Source of the DNA: a virus
Reading direction: 5' to 3' (one strand)
IMG/VR virus record: IMGVR_UViG_3300044489_000050
Span: 1-41,058 of that record
DNA: 41,058 bases
Shown here piece by piece: positions 15,184-22,578 of the stretch (position 1 is the first letter of the stretch; each line of letters starts with the position of its first letter). A model generated the notes under the pieces. That model saw only the letters and a program-made list of their open reading frames with translations, was not told the origin of the DNA and ran no database searches. The translations under genes were made by a program, and so were the position numbers.

Positions 15184-16224
15184 CTATCTAGAGGCCACAT
15201 TTGTCAACTTGGTTTTAATGTCCAGATTGATATGACCATCCTCCTCCAAAAACCGGTACTCAAAGCGTTTATCGGCTTGCAGCGCAAAGGATTTAATGGT
15301 ACTGATGAGTGCTTGTAAGATTTCCAGAGGACAGGTTGATCTTCTAATAAGCGGCAGTTTTTTAATGGCCTCCTTCAGGTCTTTAGTAACCAGGTGTTCG
15401 TACTTAGCGGTCATGGAGATGTCGTGTCCAGCGATCTTGGCGATCTTGTGAATGTTGATGTCTTCCTCAAGACAACGGGTGATAAATGAATGGCGTAGGG
15501 AGTAACAAGTAAGGTGGGGGCGTTTGATACCTAACCTCTTTATTCTTTGCTGGAAGTTATAGTGCCAGTCTACGTTATCGAATACTGCTTCCTTGGTGGA
15601 GGACTGAAACAAGTTGTTAGTCTTTAGGGCCGAAACGTAGGCTTTCAGTTTTTCGGCTAGGTTGGGTGGGATAGGAACATACCTTAAAGTGTTTGTTTTG
15701 CAGATTTCGGGCCGGATAACAAAAACCCCCTGCCCAAAGTCTACATCTGAGATAGTTAGGTGAGCCACCTCCCCCGGTCTCATACCTGTAAAAGCAAGGA
15801 TGGAAAAAAAGAGCGTCCACCTTTCGTAGTTCCTAGCACCTAAGCTATAAGTGATAGTGTGGCCCCAACGATCAGGACGGGTAATAGTTACGGGGGGAAG
15901 ATTAAGAAGCGCCTCAATCTCACCATCCGACAGGGTAGATTTGATAGTGGGATGTTCTCTCAAGTACGGCCACGTCTTAAACTCCTCAATGTTTTTGAGC
16001 TGTCCAAAGACACGGATGGTGTCAACGTAGACATTGATATAGGAGTTACGCCGACCAACAAGGATTAAGCTGTCGAGATATTTTTGTATTTCCTCTTTTG
16101 AGAAGTCGGAGTGTTTAAAGAGACATCTTAGTTGGATTAAGTGGCGGTAAACGGTAGACGCGCGGAGACCCCGTTTTATTAGGAAAGCCTTAAAGCTGTC
16201 TTTAACTAATTCAAACTCACTCAC
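15184..16224 (-). CDS. int: Tyrosine recombinase / integrase
   Basis: 346 aa from GTG 16224. The N-terminal 90 residues form a SAM-like core-binding helical domain (VKDSFKAFLIKRGLRASTVYRHLIQLRCLF). The catalytic domain shows the first Arg in TGMRPGEVAHLTISDVDF, a Lys-type strand ICKTNTLRYVPIP, then YSLRHSFITRCLEED (second Arg; Tyr replaces the usual His, a common variant), the GH in KIAGHDISM and the nucleophile Tyr in TAKYEHL. All key residues are present. GGGGGG lies upstream of GTG 16224; GTG 16260 would add 12 residues. It catalyses site-specific integration or dimer resolution. The attachment site may be the tRNA or the inverted repeat nearby (inference). Confidence 0.9.
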   Translation of the reverse strand: MSEFELVKDSFKAFLIKRGLRASTVYRHLIQLRCLFKHSDFSKEEIQKYLDSLILVGRRNSYINVYVDTIRVFGQLKNIEEFKTWPYLREHPTIKSTLSDGEIEALLNLPPVTITRPDRWGHTITYSLGARNYERWTLFFSILAFTGMRPGEVAHLTISDVDFGQGVFVIRPEICKTNTLRYVPIPPNLAEKLKAYVSALKTNNLFQSSTKEAVFDNVDWHYNFQQRIKRLGIKRPHLTCYSLRHSFITRCLEEDINIHKIAKIAGHDISMTAKYEHLVTKDLKEAIKKLPLIRRSTCPLEILQALISTIKSFALQADKRFEYRFLEEDGHINLDIKTKLTNVASR

Positions 16225-16290
16225 ACGCCTACCCCCCACCCAATAACCTCCACCCAACACACCACGTAAATAAGCGTTCCATAAAGACTA

Positions 16291-16320
16291 TTGACATTCG
16301 TCAGCCTTTATGCTTATAAT
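16291..16320 (+). promoter_or_regulatory. Early promoter F
   Basis: TTGACA (16291-16296), 18-nt spacer, TATAAT (16315-16320). Both hexamers are perfect. It reads rightward into a ~150-nt leader and then the early operon. Confidence 0.85.
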
Positions 16321-16373
16321 GTATTCGTACCTTATTTTGTTGATTTACCGCGCTTTCTCAGGTCAATTAAACC

Positions 16374-16471
16374 TTCTAATAATCCCGGCAACGATTATTA
16401 GAAAGTTGATATTAAGTAGGGGTTAAAACTACTTAGATATGCAAAAAGACCTGCGAGAGCAGGCCTTTTTT
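16374..16471 (+). terminator. Leader F: two hairpins plus terminator before the first early gene
   Basis: TTCTAATAAT (16374-16383)/ATTATTAGAA (16394-16403) is a perfect 10-bp stem. TAAGTAG (16413-16419)/CTACTTA (16429-16435) follows. Then AAAAAGACCTGC-GAGA-GCAGG with TTTTTT forms an intrinsic terminator (stem 16450-16454/16459-16463). The first early ATG is at 16474. This is the longest of the leader modules. Confidence 0.75.
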
Positions 16472-16473
16472 GT

Positions 16474-16695
16474 ATGTCTAACAACGTTATAACCCGGAAC
16501 AAACCGAAAGTCAAATACACATACCCTCCACAAGTCGAGTTCCATGCCCGCGTTTACAACTACTCAAAAAGCAATCCTACACTAACCCTTCGAGATGTCG
16601 CCGCTAAATACGGCAGATCGCACGAACGCATCAGACAGATTATCCGACGCATTAACAGGAAGCCCGAAGAATACGAGGGGCTAATAAATTTATGA
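16474..16695 (+). CDS. Small HTH protein (sigma region 4-like)
   Basis: 73 aa. Residues 36-60 (TLTLRDVAAKYGRSHERIRQIIRRIN) form a helix-turn-helix in the style of sigma-70 region 4, whose recognition helix typically reads R-RIRQI. It is the first gene of the early operon, following the terminator T-run by 2 bases with no SD, so a DNA-binding regulatory role is likely. It overlaps the next small gene by ATGA. Confidence 0.65.
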   Translation: MSNNVITRNKPKVKYTYPPQVEFHARVYNYSKSNPTLTLRDVAAKYGRSHERIRQIIRRINRKPEEYEGLINL

Positions 16696-16862
16696 ACTTC
16701 TTTCAGAGGTTTTTAAAAAACAAAAAGATAAGCAGGTCGCTTAGGGAGTATCACAAAGTGCATCGGAACCTAAGAGCTATCCCCGTGAAAAGTATGGGCA
16801 AAGTTGTGGCTTATGCCCATGTACCGAAGCAGAGCGGGTTTAAGCCCGCAGTTCACATATGA
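16692..16862 (+). CDS. Small basic hypothetical protein
   Basis: 56 aa, starting MNFFQRFLKNKKISRSLREYH and ending KPAVHI. It is basic with an amphipathic N-terminus and no known domain. It is supported by ATGA overlaps with both the preceding HTH gene and the following zinc-finger gene, a clear coupling signal. Confidence 0.6.
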   Translation: MNFFQRFLKNKKISRSLREYHKVHRNLRAIPVKSMGKVVAYAHVPKQSGFKPAVHI

Positions 16863-17056
16863 GATACCCGTCAAACTACGTCAGTTGCAAGTATTGCAAT
16901 GGTTGGTATAAACACGCCCCGGCTAAGAAAGGGTGTTCCCGTTGTATCGAGGAGGGAAAAGTACCCGGTATGGCCAGGTGTAGGAAATGCGGAACTAATT
17001 ATCACGATCCGTTATTTGACACGTGTTTTAGTTGTAGTAGGGAGGTGAGTACTTGA
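16859..17056 (+). CDS. Double zinc-ribbon small protein
   Basis: 65 aa. Four cysteine pairs (CKYC, CSRC, CRKC, CFSC) can form two zinc ribbons: CKYC with CSRC and CRKC with CFSC. Such small proteins bind nucleic acid or protein. It overlaps both neighbours. Specific function unknown. Confidence 0.65.
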   Translation: MRYPSNYVSCKYCNGWYKHAPAKKGCSRCIEEGKVPGMARCRKCGTNYHDPLFDTCFSCSREVST

Positions 17057-17250
17057 TGGAATGGACAAGATTTTTAACCTGGGACTTATTGGAAGACAAA
17101 ATAACCTGGGATGAGATTGAATCTGCTGGACTGCGCGGACTCATTACCGCGGATGCTTACGAACAGGCTAGGGCGCGCAAGGCTGAACAGCTCGCAAAGA
17201 AAGTCTGGAGCAGTTTTAACAAGATCGAAGTTTGTCCAATCACGTTCTAA
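17056..17250 (+). CDS. Small hypothetical protein
   Basis: 64 aa (MEWTRFLTWDLLEDKITWDEIE...). It is acidic/helical, with no recognised domain. ATG 17056 follows GGAGGTGA at 17041-17048 at good spacing and shares its A with the preceding TGA stop. The C-terminus AEQLAKKVWSSFNKIEVCPI looks amphipathic. Confidence 0.55.
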   Translation: MEWTRFLTWDLLEDKITWDEIESAGLRGLITADAYEQARARKAEQLAKKVWSSFNKIEVCPITF

Positions 17251-17252
17251 CT

Positions 17253-17735
17253 ATGGTTGAAGCAAAAACAGTTAACATTCACGGCAAAGAATATATGCCT
17301 GTTTCCGAGAGGGTAAGGATGGCGCACGACGAGTTAAAGACGGTTTCGATAATCACGGAAATTGTGTCCATCCCTGAGCTAGTCGTTGTTAAGGCCACAG
17401 TAACAACCCCTAAAGGGACATTTGTGGGACACTCGGCGGCCAACCCCGCGAAGTTAATTGAGAAGCAGAACCCTTACGAGGTGGCTGAAACAAGCGCGGT
17501 TGGTAGGGCTTTGGGGTTTGCTGGTTACGGAATTGTGGAAGGAATAGCTTCGGCCGACGAAGTGGTTAAAGCCGCGGCTACACCAGTTAGGACAGTGGTC
17601 GCACCCGCAAACATAGAAACCAAGACCTGTACACCACACAATAACCCGATGATAAGGGGTAAAAGCGGCAAGTTCTACCACAAAAACGAGGCGGGGGAAT
17701 ACTGCTTTGGGGATGGTAACTGGATTAAGTTTTAA
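17253..17735 (+). CDS. Putative phage recombination / ssDNA-annealing-type protein
   Basis: 160 aa from ATG 17253. The diagnostic stretch is NPYEVAETSAVGRALGFAGYGI (split here as PYEVAETSAVG and RALGFAGYGI) after a beta region VVVKATVTTPKGTFVGHSA. A conserved ETSA-GRALG-like turn of this kind is seen in phage proteins near recombination genes, including Erf-like annealing proteins, but I cannot assign a family securely. The C-terminus (FYHKNEAGEYCFGDGNWIKF) looks like a small separate module. A near-copy of its last codons occurs at 17821-17837. Confidence 0.45.
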   Translation: MVEAKTVNIHGKEYMPVSERVRMAHDELKTVSIITEIVSIPELVVVKATVTTPKGTFVGHSAANPAKLIEKQNPYEVAETSAVGRALGFAGYGIVEGIASADEVVKAAATPVRTVVAPANIETKTCTPHNNPMIRGKSGKFYHKNEAGEYCFGDGNWIKF

Positions 17736-17736
17736 G

Positions 17737-17943
17737 GCTTTCGCGGCTTCTCGTAATGCGAAAGCTGACGAGAGGCCTAACAAACTCTTAAACGAACGCA
17801 AGATTCCAAATTAAATTGCTGGGGATAGTAACTGGATAGAAGCTGTCCCTAGCGATTTGAAGCTCCTTACGCCTCTATCAGTTGGGCAGGCTGGTAGAGG
17901 GATAAGGAGTTTGAGGACTCTGCCTAAAGAGCCCCTAGTCCTT
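17737..17943 (+). ncRNA. Structured non-coding block 1 (pseudoknot and long hairpin)
   Basis: It begins 1 base after the previous stop. GCTTTCGC (17737-17744)/GCGAAAGC (17758-17765) interlocks with TCTCGT (17749-17754)/ACGAGA (17768-17773), an H-type pseudoknot. GCTGGGGA/TCCCTAGC lies near 17818-17853. AAGCTCCTTA (17860-17869)/TAAGGAGTTT (17903-17912) carries an inner CCTCTA/TAGAGG. AGGACT (17914-17919)/AGTCCT (17937-17942) ends at the ATG of the next gene. The role is unknown: cis-regulator, ncRNA or origin. Confidence 0.55.
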
Positions 17944-18249
17944 ATGACAGACACAGAAACACATACAAAAAGAGCGTACGAGGCGCTAAAAGAAGCTGGA
18001 AGTCGCGGTTTAACTTCATACGAATTGGCTAAGGCTATCGGTACTAACTACTCACCACGCCGAATCCTCGACCTAAAAAAGGCGGGTTACTCAATTTCGG
18101 GCGAATGGGAAAAGGCCGCCAACTCTCGTACTAAAAGATACTTTCTAAACTCTCCTATTCCCACCGACAAACAAAAACAAAAAACAGAAATGGTATTTGA
18201 TGAGGCACGTAATGTTTACGTGGAAAAACTCGTTAGCACTTTGATATAG
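17944..18249 (+). CDS. Winged-helix DNA-binding protein
   Basis: 101 aa from ATG 17944. Residues 8-60 (KRAYEALKEAGSRGLTSYELAKAIGTNYSPRRILDLKKAGYSI) form a winged helix, with ELAKAIGTN-RRILDLKKAGYSI as helices 2-3 and wing. It is similar in kind to phage wHTH proteins used in repression or replication initiation. The frame stays open upstream to about 17857, but ATG 17944 sits just after a hairpin. It is flanked on both sides by structured non-coding DNA. The exact role is not known. Confidence 0.65.
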   Translation: MTDTETHTKRAYEALKEAGSRGLTSYELAKAIGTNYSPRRILDLKKAGYSISGEWEKAANSRTKRYFLNSPIPTDKQKQKTEMVFDEARNVYVEKLVSTLI

Positions 18250-18581
18250 CCTTGCGTCCGGTTTGTGGGGTGTGACTCGCAAGGCCACGTCCCACCTCAC
18301 GAATCGGGAATACCCGAAGGATACCTAGCCTAGCTGTAGGCCCACAGTCCTCGGAGCATACAGAAAGCTCTGAAATCTAAATGGTGTGGATAGCAGCCGG
18401 TGAGGGGCGGGCCAAGCCCTTACTTAAACCCCAAGCGCTATGGGTAGAGGTTTAACGGCGGACACGTCCGTTAGATACAGGTAGCGAGCTTAAACGGCAC
18501 GAGAGAAAACGAAAACGCCGTTGATACTAACTCTTACCAGAGAGTTCGCTCCTATTAACGGCTCAGTGGTGAGCCAAACCT
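18250..18581 (+). ncRNA. Structured non-coding block 2, ~330 nt
   Basis: No reading frame is seen. The region is dense with stems: CCTTGCG (18250-18256)/CGCAAGG (18278-18284), TCGGG-AATA-CCCGA (18304-18317), AACGGC (18493-18498)/GCCGTT (18517-18522), AACTCT (18529-18534)/AGAGTT (18541-18546) and GGCTCA-GTGG-TGAGCC (18560-18575). It begins right after the winged-helix gene and ends 6 bases before the next ATG. It does not fit tRNA, tmRNA or RNase P by eye. It may be a large phage RNA or a replication origin. Confidence 0.55.
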
Positions 18582-18950
18582 ATGGATGTAGAAACAAAGA
18601 CCCCGGACTGGGACAAGTCAGTAACTTACCTTGTAAGTACTAATAAGAGATTTATGAAGGCGTTTGGAATTAGCAAGGACGGGCTTCTTGAGATTCTTAG
18701 CCTCGAAATTAAAGGCGGGTGCGGACAATGCGGCGGTGAAATTCCACAGGGTCGGGATAGTGCCTTTTGTTCAACGGGATGTCAGGACACGTATTGGGTG
18801 GAAAGGGGGGTTAAGTCACGGACCTCTTTAGAGGAAAAGATAGAGAGAGCGAAGAATATGGGTAAAAAAACGGCGGCGAAGGTAGAAACAGAAGATACAG
18901 TACGAGCGCCAGGTAAGGAATACACCGCCGTCTTTAACGGGAAATTATGA
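18582..18950 (+). CDS. Zinc-finger hypothetical protein
   Basis: 122 aa. Residues 45-75 carry CGQCGG and CSTGCQDTYW (C-x2-C ... C-x3-C), a zinc site like those of treble-clef/FCS-type fingers. The C-terminal half is charged. It overlaps the next gene by ATGA. Function unknown. Confidence 0.55.
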   Translation: MDVETKTPDWDKSVTYLVSTNKRFMKAFGISKDGLLEILSLEIKGGCGQCGGEIPQGRDSAFCSTGCQDTYWVERGVKSRTSLEEKIERAKNMGKKTAAKVETEDTVRAPGKEYTAVFNGKL

Positions 18951-19498
18951 GATTAAAACTGGCTAAAAACCTGCAAACAGATAGATTCGGAACGCTGAAA
19001 ATAGCCGTTGGTTTAGGTGTGGGAATTTTCCTTATCCTGATGGCTTATTCGGCGGTCATCTATTTTCTGGGCTACGAAGTGGGAAAAAACGAGTGCGTTG
19101 GTGGGGTAAAAGTTTGCAGGGAGTTTATATCTCCTATAGGCAAGTTTATCGATAGGAGAACAGTCGCCCAAAAGATTGAGGACAGGATTGAGCAGTTGTG
19201 GAGAGATGAGGCGGCTGTTGCTAAAGCCGTCTTTAAAGCTGAGTCAGGACTTAGGCCACAAGCCGTTGGGTACAACTGTATATATGGCGGCAAGTCTACC
19301 TGGTGCCGCAGTGGTGATAGAGATAAGGCGTGGAGCGTTGACTGCGGAGTGGCTATGTTGAACCACACGGGACAGATATGTCCAGAAGAATATTTAGACT
19401 GGAACGCAAACCTGACCAAAGCGCATGAAATGTGGACAAGGCGAGGTTGGAGTCCGTGGGTGGCCTACACACAAAAGTACTACATTAAATACTTATGA
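18947..19498 (+). CDS. Membrane-anchored lysozyme-like / transglycosylase-like protein
   Basis: 183 aa. Residues 15-40 (GTLKIAVGLGVGIFLILMAYSAVIYFLG) are a membrane anchor. The outer domain contains AVAKAVFKAESGLRPQAVG, the catalytic Glu and following strand of goose-lysozyme/transglycosylase-like folds. It then has cysteines in NCIYGGKSTWC and VDCGVAML, and ends with AHEMWTRRGWSPWVAYTQKYY, typical of this superfamily. It would cleave peptidoglycan glycan strands. Its early-operon position, away from the endolysin, suggests superinfection exclusion or wall remodelling (inference). Confidence 0.7.
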   Translation: MRLKLAKNLQTDRFGTLKIAVGLGVGIFLILMAYSAVIYFLGYEVGKNECVGGVKVCREFISPIGKFIDRRTVAQKIEDRIEQLWRDEAAVAKAVFKAESGLRPQAVGYNCIYGGKSTWCRSGDRDKAWSVDCGVAMLNHTGQICPEEYLDWNANLTKAHEMWTRRGWSPWVAYTQKYYIKYL

Positions 19499-19752
19499 AA
19501 AACATTAAGGAGGGCTGGGAAAGGCGATTTGACAAGGAATTTCCTAACCTTCGCTACTACACTACAGATGGTTTAGCTCCCTGCGAGGATGAGGTTAAAG
19601 GCTTCATCCGTACTCTCCTCGTCTCAGAAACCAAGCGAGCAAGGGAGAATGAGGCTAATAAGGTTAGTAATTTTCTATGTACCGCTTTAGGACTAACGCA
19701 CGAGATCTTTATGGAACAGTATAAAAAGTCCTTAGAAAAGGAGGGTAAGTAA
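19495..19752 (+). CDS. Small hypothetical protein, paralogue of 23034-23324
   Basis: 85 aa. The middle (ETKRARE) and end (KSLEKEGK) match another small gene at 23034. The DNA is identical over 20 bases at 19628-19647 and 27 bases at 19722-19748, so a recent duplication or shared module is likely. Mostly helical. It overlaps the lysozyme-like gene by ATGA. Function unknown. Confidence 0.6.
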   Translation: MKNIKEGWERRFDKEFPNLRYYTTDGLAPCEDEVKGFIRTLLVSETKRARENEANKVSNFLCTALGLTHEIFMEQYKKSLEKEGK

Positions 19753-19777
19753 TTAAAGACATAGTTGAGTCTTGATT

Positions 19778-19893
19778 GGTCGGTATGGGGAGATGCATTC
19801 ACGAAAAGCAACTATAGTGGTGACACTAGGATTTGACTTTGACTATAGCACTCCCGAACGTACCGACCCATGAGGACTTAACTAGAGAAAATT
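19778..19893 (+). promoter_or_regulatory. Structured leader before the XRE/sigma fusion
   Basis: Nested stems GGTCGGTA (19778-19785)/TACCGACC (19861-19868), GGGAG (19788-19792)/CTCCC (19851-19855) and the paired palindromes CTATAG. GACCCATGAGGACTTAACT (19865-19883) is an exact copy of 23588-23606. It lies between the paralogous small gene and the next start, and could be a cis-regulatory RNA. Confidence 0.5.
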
Positions 19894-20496
19894 ATGAAAG
19901 AGTTTAGTTTGGGAGTAAAACATCAACTGTTCAATAACGAGTTAAGAAAGCGGCGCGAAACCCTTGGGCTGTCACAGAATAAATTAGCCAACGCACTCGG
20001 AATAAGTAAGGAGACAATATGCGGTTTGGAAACATTTAGAACCTATCCTAGGCCAGCAGTTGCCGAGAAACTAGCGGAGTTCTTTGATATATCCGTACAA
20101 GAGATGTTTCCTGGTTGGCTCAAGGAAATGAGGGGCAAAAAGACAACTGTTGTGACAGAACATTTAGTTACGGAGAGAATGCTTGACCATCCAGAAATGA
20201 AGTTATTACCAGAGTCCGCGGGTAGTCAGGAGTCAATGGACGCCGAAATAGAAACAAACCTCTTGCACAAAGGGTTAGCGAAAGCCATGGAAACACTAAA
20301 GCCACGGGAACGCCGAGTTTTGGAGGAAAGGTTCGGGTTTAATGGTACGGGAGGAAGAGGTCTAAAGGAAGTTGGAGAAATGTTTGGAGTTACGAGGGAG
20401 CGAATACGGCAGATAGAAGCTAAGGCTTTGAGAAAGTTAAGACACACAACGGGGTCTAACGAACTGAAAAAGTTTATGGGGGCAACAAGTCTATGA
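19894..20496 (+). CDS. XRE-type HTH fused to sigma-70 region 4
   Basis: 200 aa. Residues 15-70 (LRKRRETLGLSQNKLANALGISKETICGLE) are a classic XRE/HTH_3 domain. Residues about 129-195 (LKPRERRVLEERFGFNGTGGRGLKEVGEMFGVTRERIRQIEAKALRKLRH) match sigma-70 region 4, including the -35-binding helix R-ERIRQIEAKAL and the RxRxVLxxRF lead. There is no region 2, so it cannot melt DNA alone. It may tether to RNA polymerase at selected promoters, or bind core as an anti-sigma or appropriation factor. It overlaps the next gene by ATGA. Confidence 0.8.
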   Translation: MKEFSLGVKHQLFNNELRKRRETLGLSQNKLANALGISKETICGLETFRTYPRPAVAEKLAEFFDISVQEMFPGWLKEMRGKKTTVVTEHLVTERMLDHPEMKLLPESAGSQESMDAEIETNLLHKGLAKAMETLKPRERRVLEERFGFNGTGGRGLKEVGEMFGVTRERIRQIEAKALRKLRHTTGSNELKKFMGATSL

Positions 20497-20678
20497 TCCG
20501 TAGTATTTCGTTAAGGGACATAACTAGAAGTTCAACCTCTTATCTATCGCCGGAGGGTACGATCTACTGCCAGAAGTGTGGGGCGGTAGTACGCGAAAGC
20601 GAGTCTAGGAAGGTACGTAGGGACGAGGAAACCGCACTAAAGGTTTGTCTTAGATGCTATGAGAAAGTGGTCGGCTAA
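20493..20678 (+). CDS. Small zinc-ribbon protein
   Basis: 61 aa with CQKCG (residues ~28-32) and CLRCYE (~53-58), one zinc ribbon. Basic residues between the pairs suggest nucleic acid contact. It overlaps both neighbours. Function unknown. Confidence 0.55.
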   Translation: MIRSISLRDITRSSTSYLSPEGTIYCQKCGAVVRESESRKVRRDEETALKVCLRCYEKVVG

Positions 20679-21015
20679 AAAATATAGAAAAGTTTGCGAC
20701 GATCTTTTTTCTAAAATTATCCGTTCTATTGGCTACTGCGAACATTGTTCCAGAAGAGGCGTGGTTTTGCAGTGTGCTCATGTTTGCTCACGAACACACC
20801 TAGGTTTGAGGTACGACGAACGAAACGCTGTCAGTTTATGTGTTAGATGTCACATTTTCTGGGCCCACAGAGAACCGATGCAGTTTATAGATTGGTTTGA
20901 CGAAAGGTACCCAAAGACGTTGCCGTACCTTCGAGCCAAAGTTGCTCAACAGGAAACTTATTTCGACTGGGAAGAGACATACGAAAGGCTGAAAAAGAGA
21001 GCCGCGAGTTTATGA
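20659..21015 (+). CDS. HNH / NinG-like protein
   Basis: 118 aa. CEHCSRRG, then LQCAHVCSRTHLGLRYDERNAVSLCVRCHIFWAHR form a zinc-bound HNH-type core with NAV-LC-CH. This pattern is typical of NinG/Rap-like phage recombination nucleases and HNH domains. It probably cuts or binds branched DNA (inference). It overlaps the previous gene by 20 bases. Confidence 0.65.
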   Translation: MRKWSAKKYRKVCDDLFSKIIRSIGYCEHCSRRGVVLQCAHVCSRTHLGLRYDERNAVSLCVRCHIFWAHREPMQFIDWFDERYPKTLPYLRAKVAQQETYFDWEETYERLKKRAASL

Positions 21016-21179
21016 AACTACTCTTTGCTGAATTTTTAGGCACAAAAAAAGAATTTGAAAAATATGTTTCGCAATACCCAATGATTTACAAATGGCTCAA
21101 GAAACAAGGAGTCAAATGTGAAAACACCACAAGACTATCTTCGCCGACAAAAGCTTCGGCTAAGAAGAAAGCGGTCTAG
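21012..21179 (+). CDS. Small hypothetical protein
   Basis: 55 aa (MKLLFAEFLGTKKEFEKYV...KKKAV), basic C-terminus, no domain seen. Supported by ATGA overlap with the HNH gene. It overlaps the next small basic peptide gene in another frame. Confidence 0.5.
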   Translation: MKLLFAEFLGTKKEFEKYVSQYPMIYKWLKKQGVKCENTTRLSSPTKASAKKKAV

Positions 21180-21222
21180 GAGAGAAAGGAGAAGAGCGGC
21201 ACACAAAAAAACGAGGGGGTGA
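21118..21222 (+). CDS. Tiny arginine/lysine-rich peptide
   Basis: 34 aa from GTG 21118. Ribosome site AAGGAG lies 7 bases upstream. About half the residues are K or R (YLRRQKLRLRRKRSRRERRR), which suggests nucleic acid binding, for example to RNA. It ends 2 bases before the next ATG. Confidence 0.45.
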   Translation: MKTPQDYLRRQKLRLRRKRSRRERRRAAHKKTRG

Positions 21223-21224
21223 GT

Positions 21225-21506
21225 ATGGAAACAGCTGTCCTATTCTTTTTTGTAGCGGTGGTGGAGTTCGTCATTGCCGTTTTGTCAACGAGGATGATCG
21301 CAAAAGGAAAGCTCTGGACTTCTGTCTTCCTCATCTTCGTTGAAGAGTTGACAGGATTCTGGGTTTTCTATGCGTTCATTGAGTCCGTCAGTCGGGGAGA
21401 GATGGCTATTTTCTATAGCCTAGGAGCTAGTGTTGGTACGGGTATCAGCATTTGGCTAACCCGAAACATGAAGGAGGACAGAAATGAAAAAAGACCCGAA
21501 TCTTGA
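21225..21506 (+). CDS. Small polytopic membrane protein
   Basis: 93 aa. Three hydrophobic segments (VLFFFVAVVEFVIAVL, WTSVFLIFVEELTGFWVFYAFI and AIFYSLGASVGTGISIWL) with charged ends. ATG 21225 follows GAGGGGGTGAG. A DUF-type membrane protein. Function unknown. Confidence 0.6.
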   Translation: METAVLFFFVAVVEFVIAVLSTRMIAKGKLWTSVFLIFVEELTGFWVFYAFIESVSRGEMAIFYSLGASVGTGISIWLTRNMKEDRNEKRPES

Positions 21507-22509
21507 GTTGCTCCTAGAGTTGGAGCGAACCAAGGCGAAGTCTGAACGTCTTGGAGCCAAACGGCGTTACAAGACTGCCCTGGAAAGAATTGTAACTCTT
21601 GAGGAACAGGTCGCCGCCCTCCTGAAGTTGACGGAGACCCCCCAAGAGTATGTCATTAAGCCGCGTTTGTCGGTGGGAAAGTCGGAAGCTACAGCTTTTG
21701 TTCTGGCCTCCGACTGGCACGTTGAGGAACGGGTCAAAGCGGAATGGGTGAACGGACTAAACGAGTTTACCCTAACGGTAGCGGAGCGGAGGATTCAACT
21801 CTATTTCCAGAACGCCCTGCGGCTGATTCAGCTTTACGCCAAGGACACGGAAATTACGACGGTTGTTCTGGCCCTTCTGGGAGATTTCATTTCCGGCAAT
21901 CTCCGAGAGGAGAACTTGGAGACGGCCCGGCTGCAGCCGGTGGCAGCGATTATCTGGGTACAGGAAAGGTTACTGGGTGGAATTAAGTTCCTGCTTGATA
22001 ACACCGAAGCCAAGTTGGTGATACCTTGCCACGTTGGTAACCATAGTCGAATTACGGACAAGGTTCACGCCTCCACCGAGGTCGGAAACTCGCTGGAGTT
22101 TGCACTGTATCAAGCTCTGGAAACGCACTTCCATGGCAATTCGAGGGTGCAATTCATGATTGCCCAAGGGTATCACACCTACCTGCAAGTCTATGACTGG
22201 ACTTTCAGGTTGCACCACGGACATGGATTCAAGTACATGGGCGGTGTCGGCGGTGTGGATATTCCGGCCCGGCGTGCGGCCCTGCAGTGGGACAGGAACC
22301 GCAAAGCCGACTTTGATGTCTTTGGTCACTGGCATCAGCAAGGGCTAGACAAAGCCAACCTGGTGACTAATGGCTCTCTGATTGGTTTTTCGCCATACGG
22401 GATTAGGATTGGGATAGGTTTTGAACCTCCCAAGCAAGGGTTTTTCCTGGTTCACAAGAACTTTGGTAAGACCCAAACGGCGAACATCTGGCTGTCAGAG
22501 AAGAAGTGA
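21484..22509 (+). CDS. Calcineurin-like metallophosphoesterase
   Basis: 341 aa. The first 50 residues are a charged coiled coil. The phosphoesterase motifs follow in order: ASDWHVE (D-x-H), LLGDFISG (GD), VGNHSR (GNH), HHGHG and FGHWHQ (GHxH). All metal ligands are visible. Members cut phosphodiesters or phosphomonoesters, and phage versions often work on nucleic acid. Base composition looks G/C-richer than its neighbours, with CTG/CTC-rich codons, a hint of separate origin (inference). Confidence 0.8.
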   Translation: MKKDPNLELLLELERTKAKSERLGAKRRYKTALERIVTLEEQVAALLKLTETPQEYVIKPRLSVGKSEATAFVLASDWHVEERVKAEWVNGLNEFTLTVAERRIQLYFQNALRLIQLYAKDTEITTVVLALLGDFISGNLREENLETARLQPVAAIIWVQERLLGGIKFLLDNTEAKLVIPCHVGNHSRITDKVHASTEVGNSLEFALYQALETHFHGNSRVQFMIAQGYHTYLQVYDWTFRLHHGHGFKYMGGVGGVDIPARRAALQWDRNRKADFDVFGHWHQQGLDKANLVTNGSLIGFSPYGIRIGIGFEPPKQGFFLVHKNFGKTQTANIWLSEKK

Positions 22510-22512
22510 AAT

Positions 22513-22545
22513 AAAAGAGGCGGGTCAAACCGATTCGCCTCTGTA
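22513..22545 (-). terminator. Terminator between convergent genes
   Basis: AGAGGCG/CGCCTCT hairpin. On the minus strand it is followed by TTTATTTC, giving a good end for the minus-strand gene at 22579; the plus-strand T-run is weaker. Confidence 0.6.
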
Positions 22546-22578
22546 CTTTGAATTTTTAATGGGGACGTGGCGAATAGG

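Noticed and set aside
18250-18581. tmRNA, RNase P or group I intron
   Set aside because: No tRNA-like ends, no recognisable conserved core, and the flanking genes do not join into one protein.
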